Assembly (NCBI GenBank): GCA_023407575.1
Contig: JAEYLX010000075.1
Span: 248,001-312,000, forward strand
Reading direction: 5' to 3'
Source: Bacillota bacterium
GTDB taxonomy: Bacteria > Bacillota > Clostridia > Lachnospirales > Lachnospiraceae
Length of the DNA stretch: 64,000 nt
Below the pieces are notes generated by a model. That model was given only the letters and a program-made list of their open reading frames with translations. It searched no databases and had not been told where the DNA came from. A program made the translations under genes and the position numbers. This document shows positions 8,482-16,300 of the stretch, one piece after another. Each line of letters begins with the position of its first letter. The first letter of the stretch is position 1.

Positions 8482-10812
8482 ATGAAAAATTTTAAATTTA
8501 TATATCGTGAAGATGAATTAACGTATGCAAAAGAAGCCTTAGAAAATAACAATTTTGCAGTCTACTATTATTTTGATAATAGTGGTTTGTCCCATTACTT
8601 AAAAAAATTACAAGTTGAATTAAATCAAGATAAATATATATGTTTTTATATAAATAGTGAAAAGAAAGAAAATATGGCTATCCAAATAGCTGAACAAATA
8701 ATATCAGGAAGTGATCAACAACAAATTATAAAATATACTCGTAAAAATAATGAAATAGTTAAGCATATCTTAAAAACATTAGTTACATCTGTTGATATTA
8801 TACCTTTCATTAATATTGGTGAGATAGTAAATGGATTAACAGAAGCAATAAATGAAACTTTAGACGTAGATATTGAACACATTTCAGATTATAAAATAGA
8901 AAAAGCTATTCTTAATATGTTGTTAAAATTAGAAAAACAAAAAAAGTTTAAAAGAATATATTTTCTTATTGATGATGCTGGAAATTTATCTTCTGATTCA
9001 TTAGATTTTTTATCAAAAATTATGGCTATTAATTCTTCAAAAATACTATTTACTTTACCAAGTAATAAAAATGTAAATGGATATGAAGTACTTTCAAAAT
9101 TATCGTACATAAATTCTACCCCTTATGAAATAAAAAAAGTTTTTGATAGACCAAATGAAAGACTTATTTGTGGGTTATTTAGCTGCTATCAAAAAACATA
9201 TAAAGAAGAATATCTTAATATATTTGTTCGATATGAACGTAATATACATATTATTATGTCATATATACGTGGTTTTAATATGAATTTCCTTCAATTAAAT
9301 CCTCATACTCAATCTATATTAAAAATATTATTGATATTAGGAACAAGTATTAATATTCAAATACTACAAGAGGTTTTTTATAAAATTAATTTTAATAAAA
9401 ATGAAATAGATAATATAATTTTTAAAAACTTTATTAAAGAATTGGAGAATATGGGTTTTATTACATCAGATATAAAACAGGATATTTACTTAAATGAAAG
9501 AATGATGCTAGGTTGTGAAATACAAATTTCTTTAATAGATAGGATAATAATAGCACGTGATATCATTGATATTTTTGAAGAACATATCTATGAATTAATT
9601 GAACCACAATTAAAATTTGTGATTAAAAACCTTGATAAAGATTATTCAAGGCGCAAATCATATATATTAATTTTATTAGATAAACAAAAAAAACTAGGAA
9701 AAGTTGAACAACAATATCTCGATATGTTATTTTATCTAGATAATAAAAATGATTTATTTAATATATGCAGCATGTATTATAATCTACAAGTTTATGATGT
9801 TCCTTTAATTAGACTTAAACAACATACTATCTTTTCAGAAGATAGAAATTACAAAATATTACTTGCTCTTTTACAAGAACGCCAGCATCAGGAGAATTAT
9901 AGCCAAAATCTGTTAAACCTAATTGAAAATAGTACAAATTTAGACGAAAAATGTTTGTTGATTGCTATTTGGTTTACAGCATTATTAAATGAAGGTAAAA
10001 CTATGGATAGTATGAAAATTTTAAATTCTTCAGAATATGAATTTTATTACAATAAGTTTTCCCAATCATACAATTATCATTATTTATTACGGAATATAAG
10101 TTACTATATTGAAGAAGTTCATTTAGGAATAGATAATTACAATGCATGCCTTTATAAATTTAAAAACCGTGATCTGGTAAATTATAATCGCACTATCTCA
10201 AATTTTATTTGCTATTTAATGAAACATGATGATGATGGATATGCTAAAATTATATTAAAATCAACGATTTTAGAAGTTGAAAAAATTTTAGAATTCAATG
10301 ACGACAAGTATCTTTATTTAAATATTAATTATGGTATTTACTTAATGAGAGAAGATAAAGGCGATCCTACTAAATATTTTGATGCAATTTTATCTGAATC
10401 GGGAACTACAGAGACACCTTATATTTATGCAAAGGTTAACCATGCTCTATATGTTTCAAAAAAGGATCCCGCTAAGGCCCTTTTATTGCTTGACGAAATC
10501 TACTACTCTTTTATACGTAATACTAAAGTAATTCCAACAATAATATTTTATCAAATTAATCGTATTCTCGTAGAGTATATGAATGGTATAAATAATTTTG
10601 GCTTACTCAAAGAAATAAGGAATAATCCTTTACGTGGTGATAAGGGAAGCGCGGATAGACTATACTCTTATTATTCAAGAAGATTTGGGAGGCAAATAAA
10701 CTATACAGATAAAGATTGGAAAAAATTATTTCTTCCAGGCTATATTTTTTATCATGGTTTTAATGCTGAATTACTTTTATCGACTCTAGACAGTCCAAGA
10801 TTAATAATATAA
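8482..10812 (+). CDS. STAND-like protein with degenerate P-loop and helical-repeat C-terminus
   Basis: A 776-residue protein. The N-terminus has the layout of a STAND/AAA-type NTPase: REDEL start, then a strand and loop AVYYYFDNSGLSHYLKK where GxxGxGKS/T would be expected, and a Walker B-like RIYFLIDDAGNL with D164/D165 followed by ILFTLPS, like a sensor strand. The P-loop Gly and Lys are missing, so nucleotide binding is doubtful. From about residue 280 it is helical, TPR-like in texture. I chose ATG 8482 (AAGAGGAATTTTTATG); a longer frame from 8395 starts inside the recombination site. It is extremely AT-rich. Its 3' end overlaps the opposing ligase by 61 bp. Function unknown. Confidence 0.65.
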   Translation: MKNFKFIYREDELTYAKEALENNNFAVYYYFDNSGLSHYLKKLQVELNQDKYICFYINSEKKENMAIQIAEQIISGSDQQQIIKYTRKNNEIVKHILKTLVTSVDIIPFINIGEIVNGLTEAINETLDVDIEHISDYKIEKAILNMLLKLEKQKKFKRIYFLIDDAGNLSSDSLDFLSKIMAINSSKILFTLPSNKNVNGYEVLSKLSYINSTPYEIKKVFDRPNERLICGLFSCYQKTYKEEYLNIFVRYERNIHIIMSYIRGFNMNFLQLNPHTQSILKILLILGTSINIQILQEVFYKINFNKNEIDNIIFKNFIKELENMGFITSDIKQDIYLNERMMLGCEIQISLIDRIIIARDIIDIFEEHIYELIEPQLKFVIKNLDKDYSRRKSYILILLDKQKKLGKVEQQYLDMLFYLDNKNDLFNICSMYYNLQVYDVPLIRLKQHTIFSEDRNYKILLALLQERQHQENYSQNLLNLIENSTNLDEKCLLIAIWFTALLNEGKTMDSMKILNSSEYEFYYNKFSQSYNYHYLLRNISYYIEEVHLGIDNYNACLYKFKNRDLVNYNRTISNFICYLMKHDDDGYAKIILKSTILEVEKILEFNDDKYLYLNINYGIYLMREDKGDPTKYFDAILSESGTTETPYIYAKVNHALYVSKKDPAKALLLLDEIYYSFIRNTKVIPTIIFYQINRILVEYMNGINNFGLLKEIRNNPLRGDKGSADRLYSYYSRRFGRQINYTDKDWKKLFLPGYIFYHGFNAELLLSTLDSPRLII

Positions 10813-11750
10813 CCTATTAAATCGTCATATGTACTAAAATAACTTTCTAGAAAGCTATTTACAAAGCCTCCTCGTATGCCTAAATTCATTAGAACATTAA
10901 CCTCTAAAAAATATGGTGTCATACTATCTTCTTCTAATATGAAATCAATACGAGCGTAATCGCAAGGTTGCATCTCAAGAAAATATTTTTTTGCAAGAAA
11001 ACTAAGCTGTTGATTTATAATGGAATTATCACTTATGTATCTTGTCATTCCCTTTTCAGCAAACCTTTTTTGAGAATACGTCATGATATTACCTTTTTTG
11101 CTGGAAAGACTATAATGTGGTACCGCAACTAATGGTTCACCATTATTTGAATTAAGTATGGATACCCCATAACATACGCCAGGAATATATTTTTCCACTA
11201 TGATATCTACATTTTCCATAAAGTATAGTTCGGATTTATTTATAACTTCATCCCATGTCTTGCATAAGGAAGATTCATCAATACCAATTGAGGCACTACC
11301 AAAACGAGGTTTAACAAAATAAAGACCTGGAAATGGTGCTATTGGACACAATGGATATTGTTTTGATGCAACTACCCATGGAGCTGTTTTGATTCCAAGA
11401 TGTTCCGATAGCTGTTTAGATAAACTTTTGTCTTCAACAAGTGCACGAACATTTGGTGCGGCACCAATATATTGTTTACCTAAATATTCGCAAAGAGACT
11501 GTATAAAAATTTCACTATTTCGAAAGTTAAGTCGATTATATACAGACCAGATTAGTTGATATTTATTATGATTTTCCAAGAAATAATCAATATCACTTGC
11601 AGTATCAAAATCATAGTTTAATCGTTTTAACGATTCAATAATTTTAAGATGATATGTTTCTGCATAAAATTCTTCCTCCTTTGTTATAGGCGGATGCAAA
11701 ATAACTCCATCAGTAGGTGCAAATTGTGCTAAAAATAAAATTTTACTCAT
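10752..11750 (-). CDS. ATP-grasp ligase, D-Ala-D-Ala ligase-like
   Basis: A 332-residue protein. The preATP-grasp part covers residues 1-115 and the ATP-grasp fold about 116-325. Seen motifs: VEDKSLSKQLSEHLGIKTAPW, ATP-binding YFVKPRFGSASIGI, IIVEKYIPG, and the metal-binding end RIDFILEED...YFLEVNVLMNLG, where the Glu and Asn of the ExN triad are present. Such enzymes join a carboxylate to an amine through an acyl-phosphate. The substrate is unknown; it differs from housekeeping Ddl by its island setting and by partnership with methyltransferases. AAAGGAGATTATCATATG sets the start. It follows the methyltransferase at 11804 and is probably co-transcribed. Its tail overlaps the STAND-like gene tail by 61 bp. 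Confidence 0.8.
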   Translation of the reverse strand: MSKILFLAQFAPTDGVILHPPITKEEEFYAETYHLKIIESLKRLNYDFDTASDIDYFLENHNKYQLIWSVYNRLNFRNSEIFIQSLCEYLGKQYIGAAPNVRALVEDKSLSKQLSEHLGIKTAPWVVASKQYPLCPIAPFPGLYFVKPRFGSASIGIDESSLCKTWDEVINKSELYFMENVDIIVEKYIPGVCYGVSILNSNNGEPLVAVPHYSLSSKKGNIMTYSQKRFAEKGMTRYISDNSIINQQLSFLAKKYFLEMQPCDYARIDFILEEDSMTPYFLEVNVLMNLGIRGGFVNSFLESYFSTYDDLIGYIINLGLSRVDKSNSALKP

Positions 11751-11803
11751 ATGATAATCTCCTTTGTTCGAGTTAATTTATAGTTAGAATTTTATATTAT
11801 GTC

Positions 11804-12559
11804 TTACACCCCTCCAACGTAACTTCTAGTGAAATTGGGCATAACTAATTTTCCATCTTTACTAAATGCATCAAAGATATTTGTTAAATCATTGATATAA
11901 TTTATGTAATTGCAATCATTCGTGTTTAAGTGATATGATGCGGATTGATGTAGGCCTATAAAGCGCTCCAGTGAGAATGAAATATTATTGCAAAAGGCTT
12001 TACTTACGTATTTACCACTAAAGAAATCATCAAAGTCATTGTTATTAATTGCACCGCGCATACCTTTTGAAGATCCAGAAAAATTTGGGCAATATTTTTT
12101 GTTTATAAAATCAATACTTTTTACTAAATCTGATGATTCATCTCGACTATTCCAAATTAAGATTATTTTACCTTGTGGTTTTAGAATTCGTTTACATTCA
12201 TGTTTAAAAGATTTTCTATCAAACCAATGAAATGATTGTGATGCAGTAACAAAATCTATACTATGGTCTTTAAGTGTAGTATTTTCAGCTGTTCCATTTA
12301 TAGAAAAAAAACCAATTTCATTTTTCAACGTAATTTCAGCCATTCTTCGCATATCATTATTTGGTTCGATGGCATATACATTTAAACATTTTTGTAGGAG
12401 ACTTTTTGTAAGTATACCTGTACCAGAACCAATGTCGGCAATAATACTTTCTTTGTTTATCCCAATTGTTGAGCAAAGATACTTATAAAAAGAATTTGGA
12501 TAGCCTGGACGATATTTAGCATATTGTTCGCTAATATCGTTAAATATTTCTTCGTTCAT
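11804..12559 (-). CDS. Class I SAM-dependent methyltransferase
   Basis: A 251-residue Rossmann methyltransferase. SAM motif I reads IIADIGSGTGIL (about residues 39-50), acidic motif II YAIEPNNDM, then FVTASQSFHWFD, and a motif near KRILKPQGKIILIW. The QSFHWFD form is common in methyltransferases acting on small molecules or lipids. I chose ATG 12559 because GGGAGGAATT precedes it directly; the in-frame TTG further up would sit on the ribosome site. It is the first gene inside the right recombination site, reading inward, with the TGGTACAAT promoter just upstream. Probable partner of the ATP-grasp ligase. Confidence 0.85.
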   Translation of the reverse strand: MNEEIFNDISEQYAKYRPGYPNSFYKYLCSTIGINKESIIADIGSGTGILTKSLLQKCLNVYAIEPNNDMRRMAEITLKNEIGFFSINGTAENTTLKDHSIDFVTASQSFHWFDRKSFKHECKRILKPQGKIILIWNSRDESSDLVKSIDFINKKYCPNFSGSSKGMRGAINNNDFDDFFSGKYVSKAFCNNISFSLERFIGLHQSASYHLNTNDCNYINYINDLTNIFDAFSKDGKLVMPNFTRSYVGGV

Positions 12560-12604
12560 AATTCCTCCCAATCAACAATAATCATCCAAAATCATTTAAA
12601 ATAT

Positions 12605-12642
12605 AATGGAGGATAATATCGAATTATCCTCCATTCATTGTA
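12605..12642. repeat. Right recombination site: 13-bp arms, core ATCGA
   Basis: Arm AATGGAGGATAAT (12605-12617), core ATCGA (12618-12622), arm ATTATCCTCCATT (12623-12635), then CATTGTA. Arms are identical to those of the left site; the core is its exact reverse complement. All five core positions differ when the sites are aligned directly, and none differ when aligned in inverse. The CATTGTA flank is shared with the left site in direct orientation. Confidence 0.85.
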
Positions 12643-12645
12643 CCA
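12637..12645 (-). promoter_or_regulatory. Extended -10 promoter reading into the segment
   Basis: On the minus strand TGGTACAAT gives a TGn-extended -10 (TACAAT). The -35 region 17 bp upstream (TTTTAT) is weak, which an extended -10 tolerates. It lies partly in the flank just outside the right dyad site and reads left across the site into the methyltransferase. After an inversion between the sites it would instead read toward the STAND-like gene. Confidence 0.45.
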
Positions 12646-12700
12646 AATTTTGTTACAAAATAAAACATATTTTTTATTTTTCGGAATAAAATTACAAATT

Positions 12701-12790
12701 TTAATTAAATAATTTGTTTATTACATCGAATAATAAAGGTTTTTGTGCAGCAGCCTTTGCAACTTCTGCCAGTCTTTTTCTTGTACACAT
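12701..12790 (-). CDS. Small ORF, 29 residues, possible peptide product
   Basis: Begins MCTRKRLAEVAKAAAQ and ends DVINKLFN. The N-terminal half is basic and Ala-rich, the C-terminal half hydrophobic, so an amphipathic helix is likely. A good ribosome site (GAAGGGAGTTTAAT) precedes the ATG. It starts 38 bp after the stop of the methyltransferase at 12829 and reads in the same direction, followed by the recombination site and then the second methyltransferase and the ATP-grasp ligase. The context would suit a precursor peptide for modification, but no known precursor motif is seen. It could also be a leader peptide or chance frame. Confidence 0.45.
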   Translation of the reverse strand: MCTRKRLAEVAKAAAQKPLLFDVINKLFN

Positions 12791-12828
12791 ATTAAACTCC
12801 CTTCAAGTGAACTATCATTATTTTTTAT

Positions 12829-13482
12829 TTACTGCACCTTGCTTAAGCAATATAATACTATTCCATCTTCTGGTACGTATATCTCACCTTCTCCACTTAT
12901 TACGATGTCATACCCCGCCAATTTTGTATAATTCACAAGTTCTTCTAGTGAAAATGTCTCCCAGTAAATATCATGCTCTAAATATGGATAAAATTTATCA
13001 TCATCAAGGCAGTCATTATGATACTCCCTAAGATATTGCAGGGAATGCCCTGAGTAGCTCAATAGCCCTTTCGATTTTAACACACGTTTGCATTCCTTTA
13101 GAAAGCTATCCTTATGACTTTTACCATATAATAATCCAAATGTCTGGCTCCATATGATTACAACGTCAAACATCCCATCACCGAACGGGATATGTTCTCC
13201 ATCATAATTATAAAATTTAACTTCACAATCTCTCATTAATGCTTCTTCGTTTGCTTTATCTACTACATCTTTTGAAATATCCAGTCCAACCACTTCAAAT
13301 CCCTGACTATATAATGCAAATGCTTCCCTTCCCATTCCACTGCCTATATCAAGTATTTTTGCTCCGACTGGAAAATTATTAGCAACCCGCTGCTCCCAAA
13401 TCTTTAACTTTCCCCTATCCCAGCCTTTCATTTCGTCAATATGTTCCTTTTTTTCATACCACGCTGTTACATTTGTATTCAT
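12829..13482 (-). CDS. Class I SAM-dependent methyltransferase
   Basis: A 217-residue methyltransferase of the Methyltransf_11/25 type. SAM motif I is AKILDIGSGMGREAF, followed by EVVGLDISKDVVDKA and FDVVIIWSQTFGLL. I chose ATG 13482, which follows AAGGAGGCTATCA; the frame is open 28 codons further up without a ribosome site. It is the first gene of a leftward unit that continues through the 29-residue ORF and may reach into the segment beyond the right site. The substrate is unknown. Confidence 0.82.
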   Translation of the reverse strand: MNTNVTAWYEKKEHIDEMKGWDRGKLKIWEQRVANNFPVGAKILDIGSGMGREAFALYSQGFEVVGLDISKDVVDKANEEALMRDCEVKFYNYDGEHIPFGDGMFDVVIIWSQTFGLLYGKSHKDSFLKECKRVLKSKGLLSYSGHSLQYLREYHNDCLDDDKFYPYLEHDIYWETFSLEELVNYTKLAGYDIVISGEGEIYVPEDGIVLYCLSKVQ

Positions 13483-13596
13483 TGATAGCCTCCTTGAGTT
13501 AGGATCCTTTATACCGGTAATTCCATTGTACTGCGTATGAAAAAATTTACTAGACTTTAATTCCAACTTATGGTATGATGTATAATGTACTATGCT

Positions 13597-13631
13597 AAAA
13601 AAGCTTCTTCGAATACCGAAGAAGCTTTTTT
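13597..13631. terminator. Bidirectional terminator-like hairpin
   Basis: AAAAAAGCTTCTTCG and CGAAGAAGCTTTTTT form a 15-bp stem around a 5-base loop, with A-run and T-run on either side so it can act in both directions. It separates the island from the rRNA methyltransferase region. Confidence 0.8.
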
Positions 13632-13770
13632 ATTTATTACTATATATTCTTTAACCTATTTTGACCATTTTAATGAATAGTTTCATCTTTATTGATTCTG
13701 CAAAAGTTTTTTCAGTATCAGATAACAATTCTATAAACCAACTCATTATAAATCTAACTCAATTTCAACA

Positions 13771-16296
13771 TTATAGCTCGCCAAATTTTTTTCTAGTTAA
13801 TAAAACGCACGTTTCCACGTGTTCCGTCCAAGGAAACATATCCACAGGAACCGCCTTATCTGCTTTATAACCCTTCATCTTCAAATACTTCAAATCTCTC
13901 TCCAAAGTAATCGGATTGCAAGAAATATAAACAACTCTCTTTGGCTTTAAGAGTGCAAGTGCATCCATAAACTTTTCATTACTGCCGGTTCTTGGAGGAT
14001 CCATAAATACGACATCTGCAGAGGCTTTCTGCTCTGCCATCTGTGTCATAAAATCTCCGGCATCATTTTTATAAAACTCAATGTTTTTTGCTTCATTAAG
14101 CTTAGCATTTACATTGGCATCTTTCACTGCATCCTTATTAAGCTCCACGCCAATTACTGTTTTCGCATGATCCGCAGCAACAATTCCAATGGTACCAATA
14201 CCGCAGTATGCATCAATTACAGTTTCTTCACCAGTCAAGCCTGCCATTTCAATTGCCTTGGCATAAAGTACTTCGGTTTGCTCTGGATTAATCTGGTAGA
14301 AGGATTTAGGTGAAATACGGAAGGTTTTACCGCATAATTTATCTTCTATAAAACCTTTGCCATAGATAACCTGCTCCTTATCACCTAAAACCATACTCGT
14401 CTTTTTATCATTTACGTTAATTACAATGGTTGATATCTCAGGATGTTCGTTTAAAAGAGCTTTGATAAAGTTATTCTTTGATGGTAATATCGGTGAACTT
14501 AGTACCAGCACCACCATTATCTCACCGGAAGCAAACCCAGTTCTTATCAGAACATGGCGCATAAGTCCATAACCAGAATCCTCATCATAGGTCTTGATTT
14601 TAAAGGATTTTAGCATTCCTCTAATGGATGCAATAATTTCATCTGCCTTTTGATTATGAATGTGACAACTTTCAATTGGAATGACACGATGTGATCCTGT
14701 CTCATATACACCTGAAATAGGATTGCCCTTTCTATCATGGTCAAATACTACATGCACCTTATTACGATAATGCTCTGGTTTCTTCATACCTATAATTGGT
14801 TGTACTTTACAGTAATCCTTTAATAAAGCTTCTACTTTCTTTTGCTTTGCTTTTAGCTCTGATTCATAACTTTCTTCGCCATAATCACAGCCGCCACAAC
14901 CTCTTATATAGGTGCATCCGTCATTTAAATTAGTTTTTTTTTTAGTATTATCTCTATCGTCACTGTATCTTCCAGCCATTGCGCCATATACTCCGCCATC
15001 GTTTCTACCTGGCTTTGCTTTGCGTTCACCATTATAACTCTTAGCTGGCTTTTCTACACGATCAACATCATAATTTTGTACTGGCTTATCGTTACGATAA
15101 ACTCCATATCTTTTTACTGGTATCTCACTCTGATCACCCTCATAGCTTCTTGCTGGCTTGTCACTACGTCTATCATCAAAGCTTCTTCCGGACTTAGCAC
15201 CATTTCCATAGCTTCTATCTGGTTTTTTATCAAATCCAGCACTATAGTTTCTTTCTGTTTTAGCACCACGATCTCCTTCATTGTTTCTAGAAGGCTTCTC
15301 ACTACGATCATTATCATAACTTCTTGCTGGTTTATCGCTTCGTCTATCGTCAAAATTTCTTCCAGACTTTGCCCCATAACCGCCTTCAAAACTTCTACCC
15401 GGCTTTTTATCAAATCCACCACTAAAGTTTCTTTCAGGCTTAGTACCACGGTCTCCATCATAGTTTCTAGAAGGTTTCTCACTACGATCTCTATCATAGC
15501 TCCTTGCTGGCTTATCACCTCGATCACTCTCATAGCTTCTTACCGGTTTCTCACTACGATCACTCTCATAGCTTCTTGCTGGCTTGTCACTTCGTCTATC
15601 ATCATAGCTTCTGCCAGATTTATTACCTTGTCCGCCCTCATAACTTCTTCCCGTTTTTTTGCCAAATCCACCGCTGTAGTTTCTTTCAGATTTAGCACCA
15701 CGGTCTCCTTCATAGCTTCTTACTGGTTTCTCACTGCGATCATTATCAAAGCTTCTTGCCGGCTTCTCACTCCGTCTATCATCAAAGCTTCCTGCTGGCT
15801 TCTCACTTCGCCCGCCACCATAGCTTCTTCCTGACTTATCATCACGTCCACCGCCATAGTTACTACCTGACTTCGCTCCATATCCACCACCATAACTTCT
15901 ACTTGGCTTAGTGTTGCGTTCACCTTCATAATTATTTCTTGCTGGTCTATCACCACGTTCGCCCTCAAAGCTTCTTGCTGGCTTCTCACTACGATCACCC
16001 TCATAGCTTCTTACCGGCTTTTCGCTGCGTCTATCATCATTATATCTTCCTGATTTAGCACCTTGTCCGCCGCCATAGGTACTACCTGACTTTGCACCTT
16101 GTCCACCACCATAGCTTCTACCTGATCCAGAACTATTCTTATCCTTGTCAAACTTTCTAAATCCAGTATCTTTTCCTTTATTGTCCCTTGAAAATCCTGT
16201 TCCACCTCTGTAACTGGACGTGGAGCTATCTTTTCTATTTCTATCTCCATTTGAACCACTTCTGTTGTAACTTTTATTTCTATTATCTTCACTCAT
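13771..16296 (-). CDS. 23S rRNA (uracil-5-)-methyltransferase, RumA/RlmD type, with long repeat extension
   Basis: An 841-residue protein. The C-terminal 390 residues are a full RumA-type enzyme that methylates C5 of a uridine in 23S rRNA. Seen: Fe-S cysteines in CTYIRGCGGCDYG, RISPKSFYQINP, SAM motif DAYCGIGTIGIVA, VVFMDPPRTG and the catalytic Cys in YISCNP. The N-terminal roughly 450 residues are an added low-complexity region of about thirty units of the type RSYEGDRSEKPAR, rich in Arg, Ser, Gly, Lys and Asp, surely disordered. Family members are usually about 400-480 residues. Start ATG 16296 (GAAGGAGTATGACACA) lies 4 bp after the radical SAM stop, so the two genes are coupled. Confidence 0.88.
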   Translation of the reverse strand: MSEDNRNKSYNRSGSNGDRNRKDSSTSSYRGGTGFSRDNKGKDTGFRKFDKDKNSSGSGRSYGGGQGAKSGSTYGGGQGAKSGRYNDDRRSEKPVRSYEGDRSEKPARSFEGERGDRPARNNYEGERNTKPSRSYGGGYGAKSGSNYGGGRDDKSGRSYGGGRSEKPAGSFDDRRSEKPARSFDNDRSEKPVRSYEGDRGAKSERNYSGGFGKKTGRSYEGGQGNKSGRSYDDRRSDKPARSYESDRSEKPVRSYESDRGDKPARSYDRDRSEKPSRNYDGDRGTKPERNFSGGFDKKPGRSFEGGYGAKSGRNFDDRRSDKPARSYDNDRSEKPSRNNEGDRGAKTERNYSAGFDKKPDRSYGNGAKSGRSFDDRRSDKPARSYEGDQSEIPVKRYGVYRNDKPVQNYDVDRVEKPAKSYNGERKAKPGRNDGGVYGAMAGRYSDDRDNTKKKTNLNDGCTYIRGCGGCDYGEESYESELKAKQKKVEALLKDYCKVQPIIGMKKPEHYRNKVHVVFDHDRKGNPISGVYETGSHRVIPIESCHIHNQKADEIIASIRGMLKSFKIKTYDEDSGYGLMRHVLIRTGFASGEIMVVLVLSSPILPSKNNFIKALLNEHPEISTIVINVNDKKTSMVLGDKEQVIYGKGFIEDKLCGKTFRISPKSFYQINPEQTEVLYAKAIEMAGLTGEETVIDAYCGIGTIGIVAADHAKTVIGVELNKDAVKDANVNAKLNEAKNIEFYKNDAGDFMTQMAEQKASADVVFMDPPRTGSNEKFMDALALLKPKRVVYISCNPITLERDLKYLKMKGYKADKAVPVDMFPWTEHVETCVLLTRKKFGEL
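14955..16130. repeat. Degenerate coding repeats in the rRNA methyltransferase gene
   Basis: About 1.2 kb of imperfect repeats of roughly 39 bp, sometimes split by Gly-rich units such as YGGGQGAKSG. Each unit encodes a 13-residue block ending in SEKPAR or AKSGR. Copies differ at many positions, so the array is old or under selection for composition rather than sequence. Confidence 0.85.
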
Positions 16297-16300
16297 TGTG

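Larger units (their letters stand above)
8394..12635. mobile_element. Candidate invertible (or integrative) segment between paired recombination sites
   Basis: About 4.2 kb between two 31-bp dyad sites, next to a tyrosine recombinase with an intact catalytic set. It contains a STAND-like gene reading right from the left site, and a methyltransferase and ATP-grasp ligase reading left from the right site, meeting tail to tail. The reverse-complement cores predict inversion rather than excision. A competing view is an integrated element with attL/attR carrying different coupling sequences, as in Tn916-like elements, because the outer flanks match directly. That view is weakened because the recombinase lies outside the segment. 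Confidence 0.6.

Noticed and set aside
8394..12642. Conjugative or integrative element with attL/attR
   Set aside because: Not fully excluded, but the recombinase is outside the bounded DNA, no excisionase or transfer gene is inside, and the cores are reverse complements, which fits inversion better.
12701..12790. AgrD-type autoinducer precursor
   Set aside because: No central Cys with an acidic tail and no AgrB-like protease nearby; the only Cys is at position 2.
15076..15834. Plus-strand ORF of 252 codons inside the rRNA methyltransferase gene
   Set aside because: Ser/Thr/Ile-rich reverse reading of the coding repeats, without ribosome site.
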